A stretch of 64,000 nt of DNA from contig JACZKP010000004.1 of assembly GCA_014860005.1 (NCBI GenBank), positions 1-64,000 of the forward strand, read 5' to 3'. A model generated the notes under the pieces. The model was not told where the DNA came from. It made no database searches and saw only the letters and a program-made list of their open reading frames with translations. This DNA comes from Verrucomicrobiota bacterium (lineage in GTDB: Bacteria; Verrucomicrobiota; Verrucomicrobiae; Limisphaerales; UBA11358). A program made the translations under genes and the position numbers. The stretch's first letter is position 1; the number at the start of each line of letters is the position of its first letter. Shown here piece after piece: positions 7,797 through 16,646 of the stretch.

Positions 7797-8507
7797 ATGC
7801 GTTCTCCGCGCCAACAAATCAAAACCCACAGCCAGTTCCCGACCTGCCGGGTCGGCCACTTGGTGGTCCTGGCCGTCGGAGTAATGTTACTGACCGGCTG
7901 CAACACGTTGCAGCTTTCGGATCGAGTCATCGGGCCTGGCTATAGTCCCGAGAATGTGCATCGTATGAATGGACGGCTGGCCCCCGAAGTCCGGCGGGTG
8001 GCGGTGCTGCCGGTGACATTCGACACCGGAGGTGTTGACGCCGAAGCCGGGCGGGCAACGCTGGAGCCGGTGCTCTACAAGGAACTGGGCAAAACCAAGC
8101 GCTTTGAGTTGATCTCCGTGTCCCCGGAGCAATTGCGACATTGGACGGGACGCACTGCTTGGACGGCCGAGGAACGTTTGTCGGTGGATTTGCTCAAGTT
8201 GTTGCGCGACGAACTGGGCTGTGAGGCGGTGCTCTTCAGCCGCGTGACGCATTTCCATGCTTACCCACCCTTGGTGGTGGGATTGAACCTGAAGTTGGTG
8301 GACGCCGAGCATCCCAAGTTCTTGTGGGCAGTGGATGAGGTGTTCGACGCCGCCGATCCGTCCGTGGTGAACGGGGCGCGGCGTTACCAGCAGAGGCAGG
8401 AACAACTACCCGCTGCGCTGGCCGACTCGCGCAGCATCTTGAATTCACCGAGCCGTTTTGGGCATTACGCCGCCAGCGCCCTGTTCGCGACCCTGCCGGA
8501 GCGATAA
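7797..8507 (+). CDS. Lipoprotein in the fliD unit, possible outer-membrane flagellar accessory
   Basis: A 236-residue protein with a hydrophobic stretch ending in the lipobox LLTGC (Cys35), so it is predicted to be lipidated. The mature part begins with VRRVAVLPVTFDTG and continues with a pattern resembling TolB-N/GNA1162/FlgT-like domains (alternating strands, then LYKELGKTKRFELISVSPEQ). I cannot assign it to a named family. Its place between fliD and flgM, and probable cotranscription with fliD from a sigma-28 promoter, suggest a late role near the outer-membrane ring or filament exit. Conservation of this position in related genomes would test that. Confidence 0.7.
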   Translation: MRSPRQQIKTHSQFPTCRVGHLVVLAVGVMLLTGCNTLQLSDRVIGPGYSPENVHRMNGRLAPEVRRVAVLPVTFDTGGVDAEAGRATLEPVLYKELGKTKRFELISVSPEQLRHWTGRTAWTAEERLSVDLLKLLRDELGCEAVLFSRVTHFHAYPPLVVGLNLKLVDAEHPKFLWAVDEVFDAADPSVVNGARRYQQRQEQLPAALADSRSILNSPSRFGHYAASALFATLPER

Positions 8508-8512
8508 TGGGC

Positions 8513-8539
8513 TAAACCTTTTTTGTGGTGTGCCGATAA
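8513..8539 (+). promoter_or_regulatory. Sigma-28 promoter of flgM
   Basis: TAAA-N15-GCCGATAA: exact core boxes and spacing. It starts five bases after the preceding stop codon; the leader to flgM is about 55 bases. Control of the anti-sigma factor by its own sigma factor is the usual feedback. Confidence 0.9.
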
Positions 8540-8600
8540 ACAGAATGTGGTGTTAACAAATGCATCGGAAATGACGACAAGTTAAGCAAAAGCCAACGGC

Positions 8601-8891
8601 ATGGAAATCAAGCCAAACAACCACATTGAGCCCGCCACGCGAATCGCAGCCACCCCGGCTCGGCCCCGCGCCGCGGGCGGTGACACGGACTCCGCCGCGT
8701 TTGAACAGGCGCAGGCCCTTGATCAGGCCCTCCAAACAACCCCCACCGTGCGCCCGGAAATAGTGGCGCGGGCGCGCCAGCTCATCAGCAACGTGAAATA
8801 TCCTCCAGACGAAACCATCCGGCAGATTGCCGCCCTGTTCGCGATGAATCTGGACGGAACCTCCGACGTATCCTCTCCCAAAGTTTCATGA
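8601..8891 (+). CDS. flgM: Anti-sigma-28 factor FlgM
   Basis: Binds FliA until the hook is finished and is then exported. The 96-residue protein has a disordered, Ala/Pro-rich N-terminal half and a C-terminal segment (about 50-85: VRPEIVARARQLISNVKYPP then ETIRQIAALFAMNLD) matching the FlgM pattern of two short helices separated by a Gly/Lys-Tyr turn. The assignment is supported by its own sigma-28 promoter and by fliS directly downstream with an ATGA overlap, an arrangement known from other flagellar clusters. Confidence 0.85.
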   Translation: MEIKPNNHIEPATRIAATPARPRAAGGDTDSAAFEQAQALDQALQTTPTVRPEIVARARQLISNVKYPPDETIRQIAALFAMNLDGTSDVSSPKVS

Positions 8892-9316
8892 AACCCTTGA
8901 ACCCCTGGCAGTCTTACCAACAGGTGGCCACCCGCACCGCGTCTCCCGGTCAACTGGTGTTGATGCTGTATGATGGCGCGATTCGCTTTCTGGAACGCGC
9001 CCAGACCGGATTCACCCTGGACGATCCGGTCGAGGTCAATACCACCGTCAGCAACAACATTCTGCGCGCTCAGGACATCATCCGGGAACTGGACTGCTCG
9101 CTTAACCTCGACGCGGGCGGCGAGCTGGCGGTGAAACTACGCGGCCTTTACGACTATTTCGACCGCCGTCTGATGGAGAGCAATCTCCGCAAGGAGTCCG
9201 CCGGGCTTCAAGAGGTAATCCAGCGGCTCGCCGTGCTGCGCGACGCCTGGGCGAAGATGCTCCAAAGCCAGGGCGCCGCTCCGGCAAACCTCGCCCCGAC
9301 CGAATTGGCCGCCTGA
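8888..9316 (+). CDS. fliS: Flagellin export chaperone FliS
   Basis: Binds the C-terminal D0 helix of flagellin in the cytoplasm and prevents early polymerisation. The 142-residue, all-helical protein starts with YQQVATRTASPGQLVLMLYD, the FliS signature, followed by GAIRFLERA and later LYDYFDRRLMESNLRK. Its start overlaps the flgM stop (ATGA), so translation is probably coupled. It is a target of the late sigma-28 programme. Confidence 0.95.
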   Translation: MKPLNPWQSYQQVATRTASPGQLVLMLYDGAIRFLERAQTGFTLDDPVEVNTTVSNNILRAQDIIRELDCSLNLDAGGELAVKLRGLYDYFDRRLMESNLRKESAGLQEVIQRLAVLRDAWAKMLQSQGAAPANLAPTELAA

Positions 9317-9344
9317 AGACAAACCCATCCTCCTCGCCTGACTC

Positions 9345-9737
9345 ATGATCGCCCAGCAAGATTTGATAGATGCCTACGCCGCATGGGAACAATGGACGCA
9401 GCGGGAGGGCGCGGCCATTGAAGCAGGGAATTGGCGGCGGGTCAGCGAGTGCCAGCAGACCAAACTGGATCTGCAAGGACGAATCATTCAACTCACCGAT
9501 GCAGTCAACGCGCAGTGCGCCGAGGCGGGACTTGACCCAAAGAACTTCGAACCGGAGTTGCGCCGGATCATCAATGACTTGATTGCCCTGGAAACCCGCA
9601 ACACGGAGCGGCTGTCCAAACGCCGCCGGAGCGCCGAGGCGCAAGATCTGGAACTCAACGGTGCCAGCCGGCAATTACGACAGGTGCAAAAATCCTACGT
9701 TCACCGGCTGCCGGGCGCGTGGCACTCCTATTCCTGA
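9345..9737 (+). CDS. FliT-like flagellar chaperone (putative)
   Basis: A 130-residue, almost entirely helical protein, 28 bases after fliS. Position, length and helical character fit FliT/FlgN-type export chaperones; sequence identity to FliT is not obvious. The C terminus (about 110-130) has the pattern LRQVQKSYVHRLPGAWHSYS, resembling the W-x-S-Y-S-type end seen in such small proteins. It may bind FliD, as FliT does. Its ATG at 9345 lies in CTCATGATC without a strong ribosome site. Confidence 0.6.
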   Translation: MIAQQDLIDAYAAWEQWTQREGAAIEAGNWRRVSECQQTKLDLQGRIIQLTDAVNAQCAEAGLDPKNFEPELRRIINDLIALETRNTERLSKRRRSAEAQDLELNGASRQLRQVQKSYVHRLPGAWHSYS

Positions 9738-9947
9738 CTTCAGCTTCGCGGCGACCGGCACTGACGGGTTGCGCTTCCAGCCCGGGCAGAAAGTGACGTT
9801 GTCTTGCGGCGCACTCTTGACTAGCATCACCGTGATGACATTCAGCTCAGAAAATCGCCGCCGGCGATCAGGCTGCGACCGTGGGACGCATGCGGACGCA
9901 GTTGGGGACATCCGCATTGAAATGCTGTTCTCGGAGGGCGAAGCCAA

Positions 9948-11972
9948 ATGAGTGCCGGAGTTGAACATGAACCCGCAGTCGGGCTGAACCCGGATGTGAA
10001 GTCCGTGCTGTCCCCCGTCGTTGGGCTTGGTCTCTCGGAGCCGTCCTTCCGCCCCATTCAATGCGACTCGTGGCTGGCCGGCGCTTGGGCCATTCTCAAC
10101 CCTTCAGGCGAAGTCGTTGCAATGGATGAAGCGCTGGCGCAGTGGCTGGCGATGCCGGGCGAAGACTTGCGCGGACTCCCGTTTTGGCCGGTGCTCTGGC
10201 GGCGCTTTCCTCACTGGCAACCGGTCGTAACCGACTTGCTGGCCAACGGCGCACCGTTTGGACGACTCGATTTGAGTGACTGCGCGCGGCAGACGGGTCA
10301 ATGGTTCACGTTGGAAACGGCGCTTGGCGGCGGGACGCAGTTTGTCCGCCTCAGTTCCGCTCTGCCACCTCGGGGCGAGCCGGACGAGAACGGCTGGACT
10401 GATTCCTTGGGATCGGAGCCGGCGCAACGGGAACTCTACGTTCGCCTGAAGCGTGCCGAGGAGCAGTTGATGAATTTGATGGCCCGGTGGCCAGGTGTGA
10501 TCTTCAGCCAGCGGCCGGATCTTAGCTTGCAATTCGTCAGCGAACGCATTGTGGAGTGGACCGGAATCCCGGTGGCGGATTGGCAGCGCAATCCGGGATG
10601 CTTGCATCAAGTGATTCATGAGGCCGATGAAGCCGAGTTGCAGCAACTACTGAAACGATGCGCCACCACCGTCGGTAGCCACACTGGGACCTTTCGGATT
10701 CGTCACACCCAGACTGGTCGGGTGACGTATGTGCGGGAACGACGCGAGGCCTTGTTCAGCCAGACCGGGCTGCTCCTCGGTTATGAATGCATCTGGCTGG
10801 ACGTCAGTCGCCAGACCATTGCGGAGTCGCGGTTGTCCAGCGCGTCCTGGATGGAGACCCTGGCCACGCTCACCGCGGGGCTGGTGCATGATTTCAGCAA
10901 CCTCCTCGCCGGCGTGCAGGCGCTGGGCGAGGCGTTCCAGGCGCAACTGCCGCCGGATCATCCGTTTCAGGAAGGTCTGGCTTTGATCAAGAGCAACACG
11001 CAGAACGCCACCCAGATTGTGCGTCGCATCCTCAGCCTACACCAAGGCAAGATCGGGCAGCGGGCCTACCACGATTTGAACGAACTGGTGCGGGATTTGA
11101 CCACTTTGGTGAAGAAAACCGTGCCGCGACGTGTTATGGTCCGGGTGGATCTGGCGGATGCCACGCTGCCGGTGTACGTGGACCCGGTGGAATTGCAGCA
11201 GGTGTTCGTGAACTTGGTACTCAACGCGGTCGAAGCCATGCCCGAAACTGGAAACTTAAACATTCGAACGCTGCGCCAGCTTAACCCGCCCGGCGCGATG
11301 CATGTTCAGGGCACCTTGCCGACCGGCCCCTGCGTGGGAGTGGAGGTGCGGGATGAAGGTCTGGGCATTCCTGCCCACCGGCTCCCGGCCATCTTTGAAC
11401 CCTACCATACCAGCAAGCCGGGCAACAAAGGCTCCGGACTGGGCCTCTACAACGCGCGGCTCTTCGCCGAGAAGCATCGCGGCGCACTGGCCGTGGATTC
11501 AACCGAGAATGTCGGCAGCACGTTCTGCCTCTGGCTGCCGCAAACCGACTTCACCGAAGCGATGCAAGAGTCGCCCCCAAGCCGGGGACGGCGAACGCTG
11601 CTGTTAATCGGCGCGCCGGGGAAATGCCTGGACACCATCGCCACCGCCCTTCGTCAACAGGGGCATTATGTAGTGACTCCGGCCGCCGGGGAGGATCCTA
11701 TGGAGTTGTTGTCCTCTCCCGACTACGAGTTTTCGGGTGTTATGGCGCTGGCCGTCAGCCGGGAAACGGTGCCGGAAACGCTATTCCGTCACATTCGGGC
11801 CCGCCGATTGCCGATAAAGATCATCTTCCAGATCGTCGGTTGCAACCAGGATGAATTTGCCGCTCCAATGCTGCAGCTTGCCGACCTGGTAATGGCGGCG
11901 GAGACTTCCGTCCCGGAAATGCTGGCCAATATCGGCACGTTGCTGGAACAAACCCATTCTCTCCGGTCATGA
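9948..11972 (+). CDS. PAS sensor histidine kinase with degenerate C-terminal receiver
   Basis: A 674-residue soluble kinase with no membrane segments. Two PAS-like regions (about 45-140 and 180-290) precede a HisKA domain with H314 in the H box (AGLVHDFSNLLAGV), then the N box (NLVLNAVEAM), G1 (DEGLGI), F (EPYHTSK) and G2 (GSGLGLYNA). After about residue 555 there is a receiver-like fold in which the phosphoacceptor position reads GVMALAV with no Asp, so it is probably a pseudo-receiver. Coupled by ATGA overlap to the HD-GYP response regulator. A FleS/FlrB-like role, acting on that regulator or the NtrC-type protein at 18988, is inferred from location. Confidence 0.85.
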   Translation: MSAGVEHEPAVGLNPDVKSVLSPVVGLGLSEPSFRPIQCDSWLAGAWAILNPSGEVVAMDEALAQWLAMPGEDLRGLPFWPVLWRRFPHWQPVVTDLLANGAPFGRLDLSDCARQTGQWFTLETALGGGTQFVRLSSALPPRGEPDENGWTDSLGSEPAQRELYVRLKRAEEQLMNLMARWPGVIFSQRPDLSLQFVSERIVEWTGIPVADWQRNPGCLHQVIHEADEAELQQLLKRCATTVGSHTGTFRIRHTQTGRVTYVRERREALFSQTGLLLGYECIWLDVSRQTIAESRLSSASWMETLATLTAGLVHDFSNLLAGVQALGEAFQAQLPPDHPFQEGLALIKSNTQNATQIVRRILSLHQGKIGQRAYHDLNELVRDLTTLVKKTVPRRVMVRVDLADATLPVYVDPVELQQVFVNLVLNAVEAMPETGNLNIRTLRQLNPPGAMHVQGTLPTGPCVGVEVRDEGLGIPAHRLPAIFEPYHTSKPGNKGSGLGLYNARLFAEKHRGALAVDSTENVGSTFCLWLPQTDFTEAMQESPPSRGRRTLLLIGAPGKCLDTIATALRQQGHYVVTPAAGEDPMELLSSPDYEFSGVMALAVSRETVPETLFRHIRARRLPIKIIFQIVGCNQDEFAAPMLQLADLVMAAETSVPEMLANIGTLLEQTHSLRS

Positions 11973-13249
11973 ATCCACCCGAAGCCAGTGCCAGTTCCAA
12001 ACTCCCTCACGTCCTCTTGATTGACGATGAAGCCATCGTGCTGGCCGGCTTGCGGGAAACGCTGGCGCGGGAGCGATATCAGGTCGTGACCGCCGCCAAT
12101 TCGTTCGCAGCCTTGGAAGAACTCAAGAAACAATCGTTTGCCGTCATCATTTGCGACCACCACATGCCGGGGGTCACCGGTCTGGAGTTTTTGTCGAAAG
12201 CCAAGGAAATCCAGCCCGATGCGACCCGCATTTTGATTACCGCCGTTTTGAGCCTCGACACGGTGATTGGCGCGATCAACAAGGGCGAGATTTACCGGTT
12301 TATTGTCAAGCCCTGGCTGCGCGAAGAGCTGCTCGCCACGGTGAAAAATGCCGTGCAGCGGCACGAATTGCTCCGGCACAATGCCGCGCTCCAGGCCGAG
12401 GCCCTTGCGTTGAACCAACAGCTCGGGGCGCTGAACCGTTCCTTGGAACAACAAGTTGCCTGTGTGGCTGAACAGAACCAGAATCTGGCCCGCTTGAACC
12501 AGGCGCTGGCGGCAAACCTCCACCGCTCCGTGCAACTGGGCTTGCATGTTCTGCAAATTTTTCAGCCGGCGCTGGCCAACCAGGCCTGGCGGGCTCATGA
12601 GGTTTGCCAGGCCATGGCCGACACGCTGAAACTCTCCCCCGAAAAACAACAGGCCTTGGGAATCAGCGCCTGGCTGCACGACATCGGATTGGTGGGCATT
12701 CATCGCGATCTCATCCATCGCTGGGAGAATCAGCCCGAGGCCCTGTCAGACGAAGATCGCAACCTCGTTCAAAGCCACCCCGTCCTCGGGCAGAAACTCG
12801 TGCGCTTCGTTGATCATCTGCAGGAGGTCGGGGTGATTATCCGGTCCCACCACGAGCGCTACGATGGCACCGGTTTTCCCGACCAGCTCAAGGGTGAGGA
12901 AATTCCGTGGCTGGGCCGGTTGCTGGCGGTGGCGGTGGGTTTTGCCGAGGCCAATTGTGACGATCTCACCGCAGTCGAGGCCGTCAAGATGGCGAGCGGT
13001 ACGGCTTACGATCCCGATGCCGTCCGGGTATTCCTGCGGGCTTTGCCCCAAGCCACGGTGCCGCGCCGGGAGCGGGAAGTTTTGTTGTCGGAGCTTCAGC
13101 CCGGCATGGTGCTGGCCAACGGGATTTATACCGCCAACGGGTTGCTGCTCATTCCCGAAGGCCAACCGCTGAATGAACACTCCATTGACAAGCTGCAAAA
13201 CCACAACCGCGTGAATCCCATCAGTCAGACCCTGCTGGTCTATTGCTGA
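11969..13249 (+). CDS. Response regulator with HD-GYP-type domain
   Basis: A 426-residue protein with an N-terminal receiver (acidic pair D19-D20, phosphoacceptor D63 in VIICDHHMPG, Lys in VKPW), a coiled-coil linker (about 135-185), then an HD-GYP-type domain with HDIG at about 234-237 and HHERYDGTGFPDQLKGEEIP at about 294-313. HD-GYP enzymes hydrolyse cyclic di-GMP; here the GYP triplet is GFP, as in some members of the wider family, so activity is likely but unproven. Translationally coupled to the kinase upstream. In this locus it could link c-di-GMP level to motility. Confidence 0.88.
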   Translation: MNPPEASASSKLPHVLLIDDEAIVLAGLRETLARERYQVVTAANSFAALEELKKQSFAVIICDHHMPGVTGLEFLSKAKEIQPDATRILITAVLSLDTVIGAINKGEIYRFIVKPWLREELLATVKNAVQRHELLRHNAALQAEALALNQQLGALNRSLEQQVACVAEQNQNLARLNQALAANLHRSVQLGLHVLQIFQPALANQAWRAHEVCQAMADTLKLSPEKQQALGISAWLHDIGLVGIHRDLIHRWENQPEALSDEDRNLVQSHPVLGQKLVRFVDHLQEVGVIIRSHHERYDGTGFPDQLKGEEIPWLGRLLAVAVGFAEANCDDLTAVEAVKMASGTAYDPDAVRVFLRALPQATVPRREREVLLSELQPGMVLANGIYTANGLLLIPEGQPLNEHSIDKLQNHNRVNPISQTLLVYC

Positions 13250-13465
13250 ATCTACCACTGGAGGTTGGCGCCGGGCCCGTGCGCCACGTCCAAATAGCTC
13301 CGCCGCGAAGGGCCGTTCCCGGGCCTGAAATGCGTTTTTAGCGTTCAGTAGTCTCGAAGGTCAGTGGTGGTTGTCGCGATTGCTTGCGTGGGGCGTGGTG
13401 TCTCTCTAGTCTGCGCCACAGGTTCAAGTCAGTCAGTGTAGGATTCCAACATAGGGCAAATTGAA

Positions 13466-15544
13466 ATGACTTCCGACTCGCTATCCGTTCCGGACCAGAA
13501 CTCCATTCTAAACCCCGGCGGTGAGCAGGCGGGAGTAACAGGTTCACCGGCCCTTCATTCGGTGCTCCAGCACATGGCTCAGGAGCCACTGAGGGCGTCA
13601 TTAAACCTCATGGTCATGTCGGATTCGGTTGGCGGCAACGTGTCGCTTCGGGAGTCGCTCCAACGCTTGGGATTCATTCCGGAATGGAAACACGTGGTCA
13701 CCGAAGCGGACTTTCGCGCCGGGCTGGAGGCGCCGCCCGATGTAATTCTTGCCGACTTCACCCGGGGAGGGTTTTCGGGGCAACGCGCTTTGGAGTTGCT
13801 ACATGAGCATGGACTCGATGTTCCCTTGATTGTGATTGCGCAGGGTTTCGACGAAGCCGCCATCGTTGCGGGTATGAAGATGGGCGTGGCCGATTTCGTG
13901 AACGGAGATCGGCTGGATCGGCTGGCGGCGGCGATCCAAGGGGCATTGACCGAGCGGCGGCAGCGGCGGGCGCAGCGTCAGGCCTTGGATGCGCTGCAAC
14001 GAAATCAGGAACGCCTGGCGCGCATCGTGGCTTCCGGCACTTCCGTGACCTATGCGCTCGAATCTTACGGCAACACTGCGAAACCCATCTGGGTAAGCGA
14101 GAACGTGGTCACTCTGACCGGCTTTCCCGTAGCCGAAGCGCTCCGGCCGGAATGGTGGTGGGAGCAACTTCATCATGAAGACCGCCCCCGGCTTACTGCG
14201 GAACTGGCCAGACCTCCCGACCAGGATCAGTTGCTGCTTGAGTATCGCTTCCAAGTGAAAAGCGGCAACTATGTCTGGCTGCGTGATGAGCGGACCTTGG
14301 TCCGCGACGCCTCGGGGGCGATCTTGGAAGTCCTGGGGTCATGGTCGGATATCACCGACCGCAAGAATTTGGAGACGCAATTGCGCCAGGCGCAGAAGAT
14401 GGAAGCAGTGGGCCAACTGGCAAGCGGGGTCGCGCATGACTTCAACAACCTGCTCACCGCCATTCGTTGTCAGACGGAGACAGTGCTGGCCTACGAAACC
14501 ATCAGTGCGGCCGCCCGGGATATGCTGTTACAAGTGGTGGTCGCCACGGAGCGCGCCACGGATCTCACCCGCCAGTTGCTGGCTTTTTCCCGCAGCCAGC
14601 CCATCCAGCAAATCCCGCTGGATCTAAACAAGCTGGTTGGCAACCTGAACAAGATGCTCTACCGCGTAATCGGTGAGAACATCAAGCTCACCCTGGAGCT
14701 GGCTCCCGAACTACCGCCCATCCACGCCGACCCCGGCATGGTAGAACAGGTCATTCTTAATCTGGCCGTCAACGCCCGGGACGCCATGTCAAGTGGTGGC
14801 GCATTGACCTTCGCGACCACCGTCCTGGAAACCGACGCGGAGTACCTGCGTCGTCAACCCAACGCGCGGCTCGGGGAATTCGTCGCCCTCAACGTCACCG
14901 ACACCGGCTGCGGCATCCCGGCGGACGTGCTGCCGCGCATCTTTGATCCCTTCTTTACGACCAAGGAAGTCGGCAAGGGCACGGGTCTGGGACTGGCCAC
15001 CGTCTTTGGCATAGTCCAGCAGCATCAGGGCTGGATCGAAGTGGAAACTCAGCCGGGGCAAGGGGCCGGCTTCCGGATTTATTTTCCGGCACGCCGCGAG
15101 CTGGTGTCCGATGCTGCCACGGTGGCTGGCACGTCCGAAATTCCGGGTGGGACGGAGACGCTGCTCGTGGTGGAGGACGATCCTGATCTGCGCGAACTCG
15201 TCGGCTTGACCCTCCAGAAGCTGGGCTATCGGGTGCTCGACGCCGCGACCAGTGGTGAAGCCTTGCGCATTTGGGAAGCAAATGCTCCAGCCATCAAACT
15301 AGTGCTTACGGATGCCGTGCTGACCGAGGGTATGAATGGTTGGGAACTGGCCGCGCGTTTGCACGCTCAGCAGCCGGCATTGAAGCTCATTGTGATGAGC
15401 GGATACATGGCCGAGACGCGCGAGCAAGCCCTGTCTGCAGGCGGCGGGATTAAGTTTCTGTCCAAGCCATTTGATCCGCTGTCACTGGGCAGCTTGGTCC
15501 GGAAATGTCTGGATGCCGAACCCCACACGCCGGTCGCGCAGTGA
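13466..15544 (+). CDS. Hybrid sensor histidine kinase (receiver-PAS-HisKA-HATPase-receiver)
   Basis: A 692-residue cytoplasmic protein. Residues 45-165 resemble a receiver with the Asp in [10 protein letters not shown] (D97), but the conserved Lys position reads FVNGDR, so it is partly degenerate. A PAS/PAC region spans about 185-300 and ends WSDITDRK. HisKA has H324 in [17 protein letters not shown]; ATPase boxes are [24 protein letters not shown] and [10 protein letters not shown] normal C-terminal receiver (about 570-685) has the acidic pair in VVEDDPDLR, Asp in VLTDAV and Lys in LSKPFD. The upstream 216-base gap shows no recognisable promoter. Partner unknown; location suggests flagellar control. 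Confidence 0.88.
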   Translation: MTSDSLSVPDQNSILNPGGEQAGVTGSPALHSVLQHMAQEPLRASLNLMVMSDSVGGNVSLRESLQRLGFIPEWKHVVTEADFRAGLEAPPDVILADFTRGGFSGQRALELLHEHGLDVPLIVIAQGFDEAAIVAGMKMGVADFVNGDRLDRLAAAIQGALTERRQRRAQRQALDALQRNQERLARIVASGTSVTYALESYGNTAKPIWVSENVVTLTGFPVAEALRPEWWWEQLHHEDRPRLTAELARPPDQDQLLLEYRFQVKSGNYVWLRDERTLVRDASGAILEVLGSWSDITDRKNLETQLRQAQKMEAVGQLASGVAHDFNNLLTAIRCQTETVLAYETISAAARDMLLQVVVATERATDLTRQLLAFSRSQPIQQIPLDLNKLVGNLNKMLYRVIGENIKLTLELAPELPPIHADPGMVEQVILNLAVNARDAMSSGGALTFATTVLETDAEYLRRQPNARLGEFVALNVTDTGCGIPADVLPRIFDPFFTTKEVGKGTGLGLATVFGIVQQHQGWIEVETQPGQGAGFRIYFPARRELVSDAATVAGTSEIPGGTETLLVVEDDPDLRELVGLTLQKLGYRVLDAATSGEALRIWEANAPAIKLVLTDAVLTEGMNGWELAARLHAQQPALKLIVMSGYMAETREQALSAGGGIKFLSKPFDPLSLGSLVRKCLDAEPHTPVAQ

Positions 15545-15557
15545 TCTGGGGGGGGCT

Positions 15558-16493
15558 TCAGACCAGCCCCTGCAAAATGGACGGCAACCGGTCAAGGCTT
15601 CGTCGCAATGCCGCGTGAGCGATGGCGCGCTCGGCGGCGTGATGCTGCGTGAACAGAATGTTCCAGCCACTGGCCTGCGTCCACATCTCCGGTGTAACGA
15701 CTGAAGTGTTCCCGCTCCGGCCAATCCCCGCGTGACGCACCAGCAGGTTTGCGATTTGCACCGCGGCGATGATTGAGGGATGGGCGCTGGCACGCTCCGG
15801 TTCGTGATGGAATCGTGCCGATTCGATCATGATCGCAGGCAGATTATGATCCTGGAGGTAAAGCGCCCCGAGTTCGGTGTGGTTGATTCCCAGCACTTCG
15901 GTTTCAGTGATCAAAAGCGATTGGTGATTCAGTGCCGCGCGGCGCTGGATTTCGAGAAAATGTTCGGGGAAGGTGGCCGCCATGACGATTTTTCCCATGT
16001 CATGCACCAACCCCGCCACGTAGTCGGAATCGTCGGCCGGGGGGTGGACGCAACTGAGCACCTCGCGGGTCATGATGGCCACCCCGATGCAATGCTGCCA
16101 GAATTCGCGCCAGGGGAAGGGAGTGTTTCCGGCCAGCCTGGTGAAATCTTCGATCACCGGAGTGACCATGGCCAGTTGGCGGATTTGCCGGATGCCGAGG
16201 TAAAACACCGCCTCCTCGATATTGTTGATGGGCGTGGTGAGACCGTAATAGACCGAATTGACGAGGCGCAACAGCCGGGCCGTCAGGCTCGGATCGCGGC
16301 GGATAATCTCGGAAATCTGGTGGGTGTATCGCTTGTCGCTGTGGAGCAACTCGCGCAAAGCGCTTTCGACGCTGCGCAACGAAGGCAGGCGGGCGCACTG
16401 CTGCACCCGTTCTTCAATCAATGCCCGGGCCGCAGGACGCAGCGCGGAAGGACAGGTTTCAAAGGGATGCTCCGGTGCCAACACCATGCTCAT
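15558..16493 (-). CDS. HDOD-domain signalling protein under sigma-28 control
   Basis: A 311-residue protein whose residues about 30-230 form an HDOD domain: LREL..SDKRYTHQISEIIR, then DPSLTARLLRLVNSVYYGL, a segment with YLGIRQIRQLAMVTPVIEDF and VAGLVHDMGKIVMAATFPEH. HDOD domains are catalytically inactive relatives of HD domains, found in motility and c-di-GMP signalling proteins. I chose ATG 16493 because the in-frame GTG at 16502 abuts the -10 box of the sigma-28 promoter and would lie upstream of the transcript start. ATG 16487 is also possible. Its own FliA promoter makes it a late flagellar-regulon member. Confidence 0.85.
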   Translation of the reverse strand: MSMVLAPEHPFETCPSALRPAARALIEERVQQCARLPSLRSVESALRELLHSDKRYTHQISEIIRRDPSLTARLLRLVNSVYYGLTTPINNIEEAVFYLGIRQIRQLAMVTPVIEDFTRLAGNTPFPWREFWQHCIGVAIMTREVLSCVHPPADDSDYVAGLVHDMGKIVMAATFPEHFLEIQRRAALNHQSLLITETEVLGINHTELGALYLQDHNLPAIMIESARFHHEPERASAHPSIIAAVQIANLLVRHAGIGRSGNTSVVTPEMWTQASGWNILFTQHHAAERAIAHAALRRSLDRLPSILQGLV

Positions 16494-16502
16494 TGCTTTC
16501 AC

Positions 16503-16529
16503 CTATCGGCGGCCCGCGGCAAAAGTTGA
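16503..16529 (-). promoter_or_regulatory. Sigma-28 promoter of the HDOD gene
   Basis: Minus strand: TCAA-N15-GCCGATAG, one mismatch in each box. The predicted start point, about 16496-16495, is only two or three bases before ATG 16493, so the transcript would be nearly leaderless. Confidence 0.75.
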
Positions 16530-16570
16530 CCCGCCAAGCCCAATTTTATCGAAAATAAACGATTCACCAC

Positions 16571-16598
16571 TCAAGTTTGGCCCGCCCACTGCCGATGA
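16571..16598 (+). promoter_or_regulatory. Sigma-28-like promoter of the 16647 operon
   Basis: TCAAGTTT, 12 bases, GCCGATGA (16 bases between TCAA and GCCGAT). It is divergent from the HDOD promoter and 48 bases before ATG 16647. The boxes have one or two mismatches, so it is weaker than the flagellin promoter. Confidence 0.6.
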
Positions 16599-16646
16599 AT
16601 GGGTGGATCAGTGAACAACATGAACTCGTCTTGCGGCTGAAGCACC

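Noticed and set aside
9583..9951. Plus-strand frame covering the gap before the PAS kinase
   Set aside because: It overlaps the FliT-like gene in another frame, is Arg-rich and has no recognisable domain; the gap 9738-9947 appears non-coding.
16494..16502. GTG 16502 as the start of the HDOD protein
   Set aside because: It touches the -10 box of the sigma-28 promoter and would precede the transcript start; ATG 16493 is used.
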